DNA from: Paracentrotus lividus
Taxonomy: Eukaryota; Echinodermata; Echinoidea; Camarodonta; Echinidae
Direction: 5' to 3'
Assembly (NCBI GenBank): GCA_940671915.1
Contig: CALNVZ010003426.1
Location: 51,427,268 to 51,491,267 of the forward strand
Length of the DNA stretch: 64,000 nt
In this document: positions 33,507 to 45,465 of the stretch, piece after piece
How positions within the stretch are numbered: position 1 is the first letter of the stretch
How the letters are laid out: every line of letters begins with the position of its first letter
Translations under genes and position numbers: made by a program
The notes under the pieces: model-generated
Databases searched by the model: none
Told to the model about the DNA's origin: nothing
Seen by the model: only the letters and a program-made list of their open reading frames with translations

Positions 33507-34988
33507 TCTACCCTTCGATTCTTTTCGCGGAATTTTTTACCGAAAGTTCCACCAATGGCTTGTATATAAATGATTATTTGTTTGAACATTGATCTCTCTT
33601 CTCGCTCAAGTTGTACAGCGCCATCACGTGCATGGATATAAGTGTCGGTTTTCAATGAAAGTGCCTTATCAATTTTCACATAAATGCACAAATTCGTAAG
33701 ATTATCATTCCCGCCGTGGTAGATAAATATGAAGTAATTATCAGAAAGGAAAAAATTGGCCTAAAATCATATTGTATCAACATGCATTACAAATGTTATA
33801 ATCCTGAGGACCCTTGCCAATACTCTTTTTTTATTCAACACGTGACAAGCTCTCGTGTTATAAACTACCAAAATATAATATATTATTTTTATTCTAACCA
33901 CATTTTTAATACATATTTATATGCAAGGATTGCCTGAAAAAGCAAATTTTTTTTAAACCTTTGCGCCCCAAATACTACGCAGAGTGGATTTTAATGGCGC
34001 ATTATAAATTATATATTAGTTTTATTATCAATAATTAATAAATACAGTAGAGTATATTGTGTGCAATATACCGTATATAAGTATGTACATGTCCTTCCAC
34101 AAAGCGACTTGTTCTACCATTAGCATAATAAGTATTAATAAATTAAAGGATTTTTAGTGAGAAATGTAAAGGTAATGAGAAAGTAGACCATATACCACTA
34201 TGTACTATGTATGGCCTGGCACAAACCTTGGTTGCTTTGCCAATAGGACTAGTTTCATTCAGTGCTAATATTAACATAAAATATTTGTTCTCAAACTAAG
34301 GTTGATCGATTGCTTTAATTTGTCTTTTTTCACACACTTTCCCGAGTATCAAGACATTAAGGCGCAAATCTGCACCCCATGTAACAGTAGAAGCACGTAG
34401 TAGAATACACAGTAGCACCGTTTTAGGGTGCAGCTATTCCTTCTTTATAGGCCTACAGATATTTTCACCCCCTCTTCCCCATCCCCGTCTCTCAGATCAC
34501 TTTTACACATTTTCAACCTAAATAATAAACACTATCATGACTATGTTCCTCAATTATGGGTAACCTAAGTTCAATTTGCAAAACGTTGGTTTTGTCTTCT
34601 CTCAAAAAATAAAAAAATAAAAATAAATAAATAAATTTTAAAAAAAATCGGAAAAGGTTGGTTTATAGCCCTTCACCTTCGAAAGGTGCTAACTCTGTGA
34701 TTCATGACAATATTGAAGCAATCAAAGGTGTAAAATTGATGAGCTGTTCCTTGAATCTCGATAAACAAATCACAAAAATAAATCATGTATTCCTGATATA
34801 GTTGACCACAGAATTTCGGCAACCTTTTTCAGGAACACACTGTACATAGACATGGATCCAGGATTCGCAATTTCAATAGAGTGTGCAGACCCAATTGTCA
34901 GGGGACAATAGCGGCACCATTATTTGTGCATGGGCCGATACTTTCAATTGTGTTTCGTAAGGCTGGTTCCGCTACTGGAAAAAGTTCT

Positions 34989-37593
34989 TCAGACATTGCG
35001 ACTTTCTTCAAAAGCACCTGTTTTGCCGTTAGAGTGATCAGCTGAATCCACTGTATTGCTGATCGCAGATCGATTGGTGTGTATTGAGATTCCACATCCA
35101 CACCGATGGACTTGAAGCAGACGTTTGTAGCCTTCACGGAACTGCAGGCAATATCAAACAATAAAGAATTCAAGTCAGATTAAAAATCAGAGGTACTGAG
35201 GTAATTGTTCTTATTTCATCGTGACTGCGCCATGGACGAGTAATGGCCTAGTGGTAGAGTCGCTGACCGGCAATCAGTAGATGAGAGGTTCAAATCCCGC
35301 AGGTTTCTGACTTATTTATCAGATCGAACATGCGATCTTATTCACTGGGTGCAAGCCACAAAATTATATTTATAATATAATAAAGAAATAATTTTATTAA
35401 TAAAAATAATTTCAAACTTTAATAATTCCACAGTGTCAACTTTTAACTTGCGTGATACATGATTCCTCCGCAAAACAAAAACGAGAACAAAAACAAAACC
35501 AGACAAAAATTCATGCCTTCTGTTCAAATTTGCAATGTTATGAGTGCAAGCTGGCCTCAGTCCGAACTTTTGATGTTTTAAGTGAAAGTTTTTACGCCAG
35601 TCTAGCAGTGTTTTATTTTCACCCCTCATCCCCCCCCCAAAAAAACACTCTTTTTATAGGCCTATACCAGACTACCTCTTCCAAAATATTTTAATATCTG
35701 TCCAGAGGTAAAGAATTGAAGCTTTGATAAAGGATATTGATATTGTCGCTCATATAGGTTTAATGGCTTAATACTACTTCGGCCCTCTATTATTACGAGA
35801 ACTATTTCACAAGGGATTTTCCTTATTTCCTGAAAGGGTGGACAAGCGTATATAAAAATCACACTCTTTACCTATCAACAATGTTCACGCTCTGGTTCAC
35901 ACAATTATTCAAAACAAACTTATTGATATTCAATAGTAGGAGATAGAATGCCAGGCTTTAAAATTGATTTAATGCTATACGTCACACAAACACTTACGTT
36001 GAGTCACGTTCGACGTTGCTTCCATTTTTTTTTTTTTTTTTTTTTTTTTATCCCCAAGGATGCCTTCCCGTCATAGTCAGCAGTGGAAACCGTGATAATT
36101 TCGTTCATCAAATAAAACAGAGAATTACATAAGAAATGAGAGAACAGAAGATGAAATAAGGATAAAACAAAAAAAAACGTAACAAAACGTAAGTGTCTGT
36201 CATGTCTGTGTGACTGTAGCCTTACATTCTAAATACCCCTCTTACCCTTCGATTGGTGATCCCATAAAGAATGCTGTTCAAGCTCGAGTTCAAATGCGCC
36301 ATGATGACCGCTCCAACGTAGAGCTCTCTCGGGTAAACGTTTCTGACATCGGTGAGGACGATGATGACGTAAGGTGTCCAACAGGTCAGGAATACGATGA
36401 AGATGATGAACACGGTGACCATTAGGCGACGATCAGCCTTCGAGACACGGGAAACATCGGGCTGAGATACATGGTTGTTTTCCAATCGCCAACTATGAAT
36501 CTGCAATCATGGTTTAATCATGTAAAACTGGAATTGCAGATTACAACTTACAAAGAAATTGTATTATAATAATAATTCCGAAATAATTGATTGCATCATT
36601 TGATAGTCGTTCACAGACAGTTATCTGTTAAGGTTTAAGTTCAAATACACATAAGGATATTGATTTTTAAAATGCAGTTTAAAAAAGCATTAGTCAAAAA
36701 TTCATATCGAGAGCACAATTTAGAAATCAAGTACCAGCATGACCAGGGGGCAATTCAACCCAAGGACTTGTCGGACATTTTATCTGATAAAATTTGCTCT
36801 CAGCCAATCAGATGCAAGCATATCAGTAGCTTATAACAGTCTGTCGGATAAAACGTCCGACAAGTCCTTTAATGATACGCCCCCCCCCCCCCCTGAATGA
36901 CATGCTGTTCAAGAGATTACAGAGAGGAAAATATAAAAGTAGAACCGACGAAATCTGCGAAGGCAATCGCTCCGAGCTATATTTCGTCTAACATGTGAGA
37001 TTTTGGGCAGATCTGTACGCTACCTACCATGGCACGGATTTGCAAATAGTTTGCCACTCCGAGTTTCTGTCGGCTCAAAGACTTTTGAGACTATGTTCAT
37101 TATCTATTAGATTTTTCTAGTCGCGGGGACCGCCTCAAGACGTTTCCTAGACATCTTCGTGACGGCAGGACTAATGTGATTGATCTGTAGTGGGATTCTC
37201 GGCGCGACAGACGTCTCCGAGATGAGATACCAGTTAATTTTTGAGATATGGGTTTATGATAGGTTATAGGATTTAGTGTTTCATCCTGGGGAGCATTTCA
37301 TGACCCAAATATTCAATGATTCTCAGTGACGACTGTTATAAGCTACTGTAGTGCTTGCATTTGATTGGTTGAGAGCAAATTTGTCGCATAAGACGTCCAA
37401 CAATACCTTTCATGAAACGCCCCGGGGCTGAATTTGGGGAGTTTTAGTAAAGGGATTAAACCGTGGAGCCATTGTCGCCGGATTTTAATTAAAAATGGGT
37501 GACGTTGTTAAAATAATGGGGCCTGCATAAAATAATTTACAAAAAGTAACTATATATATATTCAATCGTCTGGATCATGTGGCTGTTCAACTT

Positions 37594-37635
<42 letters not shown>

Positions 37636-40600
37636 TTTTCAGTTTAACACTAAAATGACTGGGGCGGCTCATTCAGCCCCCACCCTCTACATTTATTGCG
37701 ATAACTTTGCAACGAGTACAAAAGAATCACTGAGACACCATGGCCCGTATTCACAAAGGTAGCTTAAAGTTATGCTGCAGTCACACAGACACCTACGTAT
37801 AGTTACACTTTTGTTGTTTTTATCTTATTTCATCTTATATTCTATTATTTCTTATGTATTTCTTTGTTTTACTGGATGAACGAAATTAACACTATTTCCA
37901 CTGTTGACTATGATGGGAAGCCATCCGTGGGGATATACAGAAGATAAATTAATTTTTGAATGCAACCGGGCGTAACTCAACGTAAGTGTCTGTGTGACTG
38001 TAGCATGAACATGAAAGCCCAACTTAAATCTGTGGTTAATCTATGCCTAGCAAAATAATGGGTTACAATATTGACAAGTAAATGTTCGATATAAGAATTG
38101 TTGGTACTTAAACTATTTAAAAAAATGCATGGGAATGGTAAGTACAAAGTTTTCTTAACCAATAAAGCATATTCCAGAGTCCAGTAAACGTGTAAGGAAC
38201 ATTGCAACGTAGACACTTTTGTGTCCCAGTTTCTGGCTATAGTTAAACCCCAGATTTATTCTAGGCTTAACTTTACGCCACCTTTGTGAATACGGGCCCA
38301 TGAGAATATTCTTTCAAGTCTCGCGCAACTCTTGAGATCAAATTTGTGATTCCCGGGTACGCGGTTCCGAAATTACGTAACATTTTGTAACCGTGCGACG
38401 GTCAGGCCCGAAGTTGCTCAAATACGTGATTTTGTGTTCAAATTCAATGCAAATTGTGTTTTCAGCCCAAATTCATAAATATATCATTATTTTCTCTGAA
38501 GCTGATTAAAATCAATTAATTTCAGGTTGTTAATGATTGAAATAGTGTCTTCGAAAGAAATCTTGATACAGATTTTTATTATTTTTTTTTTTTTTTAATT
38601 TGTGAAACACATTTCACCAGAAGCCTACAAAGAGCCTGTAGACCAAAAATTAGCACTTTTAGGGCTTAATTTATTTTATTAATTAGAGCAAATCTTTGGT
38701 TTTATGCATAAATTAGCATAATTGATTATTGATGAAATTTTTCGGAGAATATGACTCTTTATTTTTGGAGAGGATGCAGTGCGATCGCGCGCTCAACGGC
38801 TTAGATCTTGGGGGGTGGCTGAATGAGCCCCCTCCCAGTCTTTATGTCATGAATGTTTGCCAAAATAGCCCTTTTTATGGTTAAGCCCTTTTTTTTTCTT
38901 CTTCTTTTTTTCTTTCGGGGACGAAAAATCATGCAATGCTCATAATAATCATATATATGAGGTTGTTATGAAGGTTGATAATTTGTGTAAAATAGGCTAT
39001 ATGAATTTTTTCCATATTTCATTTTGCCATATATGCGGAGGACAGTGTATTACAAAATGTTTTTCCTTATAAGTTGATGAAAGAATTACGAAATGTGTCT
39101 CTCGACAATATTATCATTGATAATTAAAAAAAAAAAAAAAATGGGGGGGGGGCAAAAATAATGCCATGATCTAATCAATCATACCCCTTTTTCATCATCA
39201 ACATGGGTGGGGAATCATCCCATGCTGTGTTATGAAAGTTTTTTTTTCTCCTATAGAGGTGGGGGACAGTGCACTAAAAAATGTTTCTCTTTATAAATCT
39301 ATGGCATAATTTTGTAATTTGTATCTCCACAACTTAGTGATAATTAAAAAAATTGTTCATCTTTTACGGGGATGAAAAGCAATGCCATCCTCCAATTAAT
39401 CATACATATGAGGTCTTTTGAAGGTTTTTAATTTGTGTAACATGTAAAAATGAACTTATTCATTTTGCCATAGAGGTAGAGAACAATGCGTTACACAATA
39501 TTTTTCTTCGCTATTTTATGAGTCTCTCGACAATTAGTGATAATTAAACCCCTTTTCCTCTTTTTCGGCGGGGGGGGGGGAGGATACAATGCCATGCTCT
39601 AATTAATTATACTATGAGGTCGTTTTGAAGGTTTTTAATTGTTGTAACATGTAAAAATGAACTTATTCATTTTGCCATAGAGGAGAGAACAATGCGTTAC
39701 ACAATTTTTCTTCGCTATTTTTATGAGTCTCTCGACAATTAGTGATAATTAAACCTTTTCCTCTTTTCGGGGGGGGGGGGACCATGCCATGCTGTAATTA
39801 ATCATACATTAAAACTTTTCCCATCTTTTGAGGGTGAAAAATATGCCCACCTTGTTATGAAAGTTTTTCAATGTTTCTGTTCAAAATTAAGTTTATGACA
39901 GAATTACGCAATGTCTCTCTTTACAAATAATGGTAATTATGGTTTTATCAATTCTAATGTTATTATTCCATACCTCATTTTGACATATGGGTAAAGGACA
40001 GGGCAAAATTTATTTCTTCATATTTGACATAATTACGCAACGTGAGTCTTCGCAATTAGTGATAACTGTGGCTATATTTTTTTCTCTCTCTCCTACAAGG
40101 ACAAATATGAACTGTGTTAAGCCCGGTCGTTAATGCTTTCACATTATTCGGGCGTTTTCCCTGAAATCAGGGAAATAGTCCTTTCATAGACCCGAGAATT
40201 ATTGAACCCCAGACGACTAAATTCGCATAATACCTTGGACAGATCACTTTATATATTGTGTAATTTAGGTATAACTGATCGTCAATGAGTGAACAATTGC
40301 TACAATATTAAGGCGTATTATTGACCAAACAATGTTTTTGATTGTTGTGTATTGTACCTTATATGGTTTTTGCGTAATACATGTCAAATGTAAAATGGAT
40401 TCAGATAATAAAGTCGACTTAAACCCCTGTCTGTATGATATAAAATGTCAATATTAAATCAGTGCAATATGTGCTCTCATATTACTGATAAAACGGAACC
40501 ATTAGTACCCCCTGATTTAGATAATCTGCGAAAGCCTATTTCGTTATTTAGCTGATGATGATGATGATTATTATTATTATTTTGGTATAATCATCGAAGA

Positions 40601-43600
40601 CTATTATAACTAAAGACGCGTTAGATGAATTACATTAAAGAAGAATATTGACGATGATTACCAAATCTCCTATAAAAGATGAAACGGATAGAAAATAGGG
40701 GAGACCGGGTATGGACGTTACAAAATTCACATTTTGGGCCAGATAATGCTAATGAAAGAACTCACGCACTCCATATTGGGTCTGTAGTTAGCCTATTATG
40801 TTGGCTAAAACCTGAGGCATATAAAACTTGAAAACATGTAAACACTAATTAACTACAGCTTAATTAGTGAAGACATTATTTTGTAACAACCTACCCCATA
40901 TACGGGGTAGGTTGTTACACCATACGGGGTCAATTGTTACAATATGTAAACATACGGGGTAAGTTGACAATGTGTAAATCTCTTATACCATACTTTAATT
41001 TCAACTTTCCAGTTTCTTGACATCGTTAACAGTAGATCAAGTAGAGCTCTAGAATAGACAAAAGTAATAATAGAAAAATAAAAATATTAACACCTAAAAA
41101 TTGAGACACAATGTAATTTTACATATGTAATGTAATTAGGGTAAGTTGTTATCAACATGGGGTAGGTTGTTGTAACAACCTACCCCATGGGTGATTTTAC
41201 ACACAGAAATCAACTGTAGCACAGTCATTAGGCAGAATTACAGGGCATGGCTAGGGGGTATATTAGTGACATACATGTACTATATTTACAATACCAGACT
41301 ATCATCATGTGCCTTCAGTTGTAAGAGCTATTACAAATTTCAATATTTGTCAAAAATTTACTTTGAACTGTAAAAAATGGTTTTTGTTGTTTTACTTTTT
41401 AATAAAACAACGGAGAAACCTCACAACCGGCAGTTCATCACAGCTATGTGTAGGCTGTATATAGATGCCAGTTAGCACATCCTGTCTTGTTCCATCTTAG
41501 CACACTGAGAACTGTAACAACTGACCCGTGTAACTTCCATACCCGGTCTCCCCTACATTTAGAAGTCTCAAGCAAACATTTAAGTTTTTGTAATATTTCG
41601 TCCAAAGTACAAACTTTGTATCATTAAGCAATTATTATTATCTACTGAACTGGATTTGTTGGCTCAATCGTTTATCGTTTTCAAAAAGTTCATTCGTGTT
41701 TGGCGTTCATATTCATGAAATGTCTAATTTTCAATATTATAACTGATAAACAAAATTCATCAAATAGCTGAGGCAAGCACATTAAGCACTTAAGTTCCCA
41801 TTTTAGGAAGAAATGTCGGATAAAATACAGAACCTAAAAGTAGTTAAAAAATATCATATAGCAAATGCCCATGATACCAAGATCCTCTTGCATAAAATAT
41901 TAGGATTTTACGCAACTAAAAAATAAAAAAAAAATAAAAAAAAAAATCAAAAATCAAAAATCAAACACAAGTCCTAAATACACGATCCCGATTGGTTAAA
42001 AACCCGAGTTGCGTTTGACTTTCTGAGCTGAGAAGAATCTATTTTTTTCATGAAAGAGGACCCAGATAATTATTTCCTTTAAAAACTCACATTAAAGTAT
42101 TCTTACCCTTCTTTCGCTCTCTCTGACAAACGTAAATACCCGGATGTAGCAGAATAGAACAAGGCACAGAGGAATCAGAACACCCATCCCAATGAAGTAA
42201 ACAGTGTAGCCGTAATGTCCCAGTCGGTCGAAGGAACAACCCATTTTCTTGACATCGAAAATATGTGCACCGAGTCCGATGTAGTTTGGCAAATCGATGA
42301 AAGCGCATAAGACCCAAAGACTAGCAGTCATCAAAAGGGTGTTTCGACGGGTGTAGATTTTTCCGTAATACTTGGACTAGAATAGAAAACAAAAGGAAAA
42401 AAAGAAGAGGTTGTTTCATGACTACTACTGTAAAATAATTATCGAATTGAAAGCTTAACTCAAGGAACCGTCAGAAAGTGAGGCTTCAGCCTAGAATAAA
42501 TCAACGTGTTCAGAATTATTGTCGTTAACATTCAAATATACAATTTAAAACAGTAGGGCTTATGGGTCAAATTGACCCATGCCAGGTCATTCTTGACCCG
42601 GACATTGGGTCCATCAGGCCATGCACTCTCTGGGTAAATCTGATGCAGGTTGAGGGTCAAAGGATCATATCGACTCAGAATTCTGCCAGGTTTCCGGGTT
42701 AAAGGCTCCGATTGACCTAAATGCCTAGTTTTAAAAGGTGACTCATCTATCATCAGGGTCAATAGATTGATGACTATGACTCTGACCATGCTGATTACTC
42801 TTTTACTATAAGATAATTCTTTATCAGGCCTCTGGAGTCATTATCACCACCATATTAAATGAGTTAATAATGTGTTCAAATAATATTCCGAGAGAATATA
42901 ATAACAAAACACAATCACCAAGGGAATACGACGAGCTTCTTCGGGAATTGGATATTATGGTTGCTTCGTTTCCAAACGAGTACCTAGGGAGCAAATAGGG
43001 TGTACCTGACATGTCGAGATATAAAAAGTTGTCCTATCTAGGATGGTTGTATGGACCCTAACCAACATCGCTAGGGCGGACAACTCTTCAGATCAGCTGC
43101 AGGAGGGTCCCTACAAGTGGGGGCGTCCAAAATAGCCGCCCCTTTTACAAAAATTAGTATTCTGAACACAACTGGTTGAAGAAAAGTTTTGAATACATTG
43201 AGTTTGGTATCAAATTAAAGATAATAAAATTTCCTACAATTTGGTATTAATTTTAATAGTAATAAAATTCATTAAAGGTAAAATTTTAAGCGTTAAAGTG
43301 AAATTTTTCATTTTTTTTCCGAAAAATTTAATTTTTATATTTTTATTGTTTTACCTCATGTAATAATCATGTCAAGATCTGAAGCGCGAAACTTTTCAGA
43401 AATTTGCCCCTATGCCTGGACAACAATATGGGAAAAAGACAAAGTAATGCTTCATTTCAATAAAAAGATATAACGCTATAAAGTTATGAATGCAGTATAC
43501 GGAAAACAACGTTTTTGCCCCATTTATGTGGAAAACCCATACATACACGTGTAATACCCTATTACAGCACGTGCATATGTACTACAAGGCGTGATCTAAC

Positions 43601-45430
43601 AATTTTATGAGTATAATTTATACAAGTTTTCATGAGGGTTAATAAACAACGCTGTGCTATGATGGACTTCTCATCTAGTCTATTGTGAACGGCGAGGGTG
43701 TCTAGGGTACGGGGCCCACGGGGAGGGTGGGGCGGCAGGTGTAAATTTTTAACATACTACACATAAAGGTTGAATATTATTATTTTTTGTTGTTGCTCTA
43801 GCCACATCATTTTGCCCGGGCTTTAATCTTTTTAATTTGCTTGTCCCCGGTTTGAATCTTTTTAATTTGCTTGTCCCCGCTTTCACTTTTCAGGAACCGG
43901 GATATATCTTAGTCGTTCCCCAAACCATACCCCGGATTGAAAATTTAAAAAAAGTTTGTCAACCCCCGCAATACCAATTTTTGCGATTTTTTTTTTTTTT
44001 CCCCCTTCTAATTTTGGGGCCGCTTTTTGTTTTCCATGATTCTAACCAAAGCCCCCTCAGTCCTACCCTTACGAAATGCGTTTGATGTGCAGAGTTGTTA
44101 TTGTTCTTTAACCTAAATCTAGGTTTGTGATTACAGGCTTAGGTCTATTGTCTGGGAGAAGGTTCAAAGTTTATTTTGACTAAGGTTTAAAAAAATGAGT
44201 TTATTAATTTTTACACCATGGAAATTTCTAACTTCCCCAAAATGTATTTTTACAATCTCAGCAAAACATAAGTGACAAAGAAAAATAAACTATAGTTACC
44301 ATTTACAGCCTGAAGGTTGTCATGAAGGCTGAATTAAATTTTAGCAAAATGATAACAATTAAGGGTTTAAAGGGGTTTTTTTCTTCTTTTGTTTATACTA
44401 TATACTGTGAAATAAAATATTTCAATTTTTTACCAGCCACACTTTTTACTTCAACCTGTCAGCTCCTCCCCTAGGCAAGAGACCTAAGTTTGTAACCATA
44501 AACGTAGATTTAACTTAAGATCAATCAACCCTATACCTCAGACGCGTTTCGTGGGGTAGGATGGAGGAGGCTCTGGTAAGTAAACAAATAAAGATAAGAG
44601 GGGGCAGTATCCCATTGAGTAGGGGAAAAAATGGCAAAATTTACCCTTTTTATTTTTCAATCTCCAGGTATGGTTTGGGGGAACGTCCAAGATATAGCTT
44701 AAGTCCCAAAAAGTGAAAGTTAGGAAACAAAAATTAAGATTTAAAGCTTGAGCAAAATGATATGGCTGAAACTGAGAAAATAATAATGATAATAATAATA
44801 ATAATAATATTAATAATAATAATAATAATAATAATCAAACCTTTACGACCAATAGCGTATTGTGTATACATTAACGAAATAAATCATAGCTTTTCGTGGA
44901 TGGCTTATATGCGATGATTGTAAAGACTCAAATGAATATTTCTCGGATTGTTTCGATAGGCCAGCTGGAGAAGGGTTCATACAAGCGACACAGTGGAGGG
45001 GCAGGGTGTACAGTGCAACCCACTTTTTTCAGGCACCACAAATGTGCCCCTTTTAAATAGTAATATATAGTGTCCCCCTTTTTAAAGTTAAAAGTGCTAC
45101 TTTTGTACTAAAAAATACAATTTTCTATCTAAAAAAGGGCACTTTGATACTAGAATGTGCCAATTTGTTATGTATTTTCAAACCCTAAATTTCTCTCAAC
45201 CTCGCATTAAGAAGTAACAAGCAATATATTATTAAAATAAACAAATTTCCGCCTGCTGCTATAGAAAAATATATCTAGCGGGGGGGGGGGAGTTCTTTCA
45301 AACGCCAATACACCCCCCCCCCCCAGGTTACTGGCCTGCCTCCTAAGTTCTTTAAGTTCTTTATTTGTCTTTTGCCATTCCCCACCTTTTTTCTTCCCCT
45401 TATCATCCCCTTTCTTTCGCTTCCTCCCAA

Positions 45431-45465
<35 letters not shown>

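Larger units (their letters stand above)
30276..34988. other. Intergenic stretch between IDO-like start and GPCR 3' end
   Basis: Contains the IDO-like upstream region, a ~100 bp palindrome (30802-30904), a tRNA-like 3' half (31025-31072), a CTT microsatellite, a MITE (32514-32830), and a TTAACCACTT-ended element (33371-33506). 33510-34980 is AT-rich; I see nothing in it. No gene was recognised. Confidence 0.6.

Noticed and set aside
34898..35173. 91-codon minus frame overlapping the last GPCR exon
   Set aside because: Wrong frame of a real exon; the frame set by splicing reads FREGYKRLLQ.
36222..36245. Apparent GPCR C-terminus VRGVFRM
   Set aside because: Intron read-through past AAGG/GTAAGA. 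The exon at 35141-34989 supplies a normal helix 8 (FREGYKRLL) in phase.
42087..42317. 76-codon minus frame over the TM4-TM5 exon
   Set aside because: Shadow of the GPCR exon in another frame.
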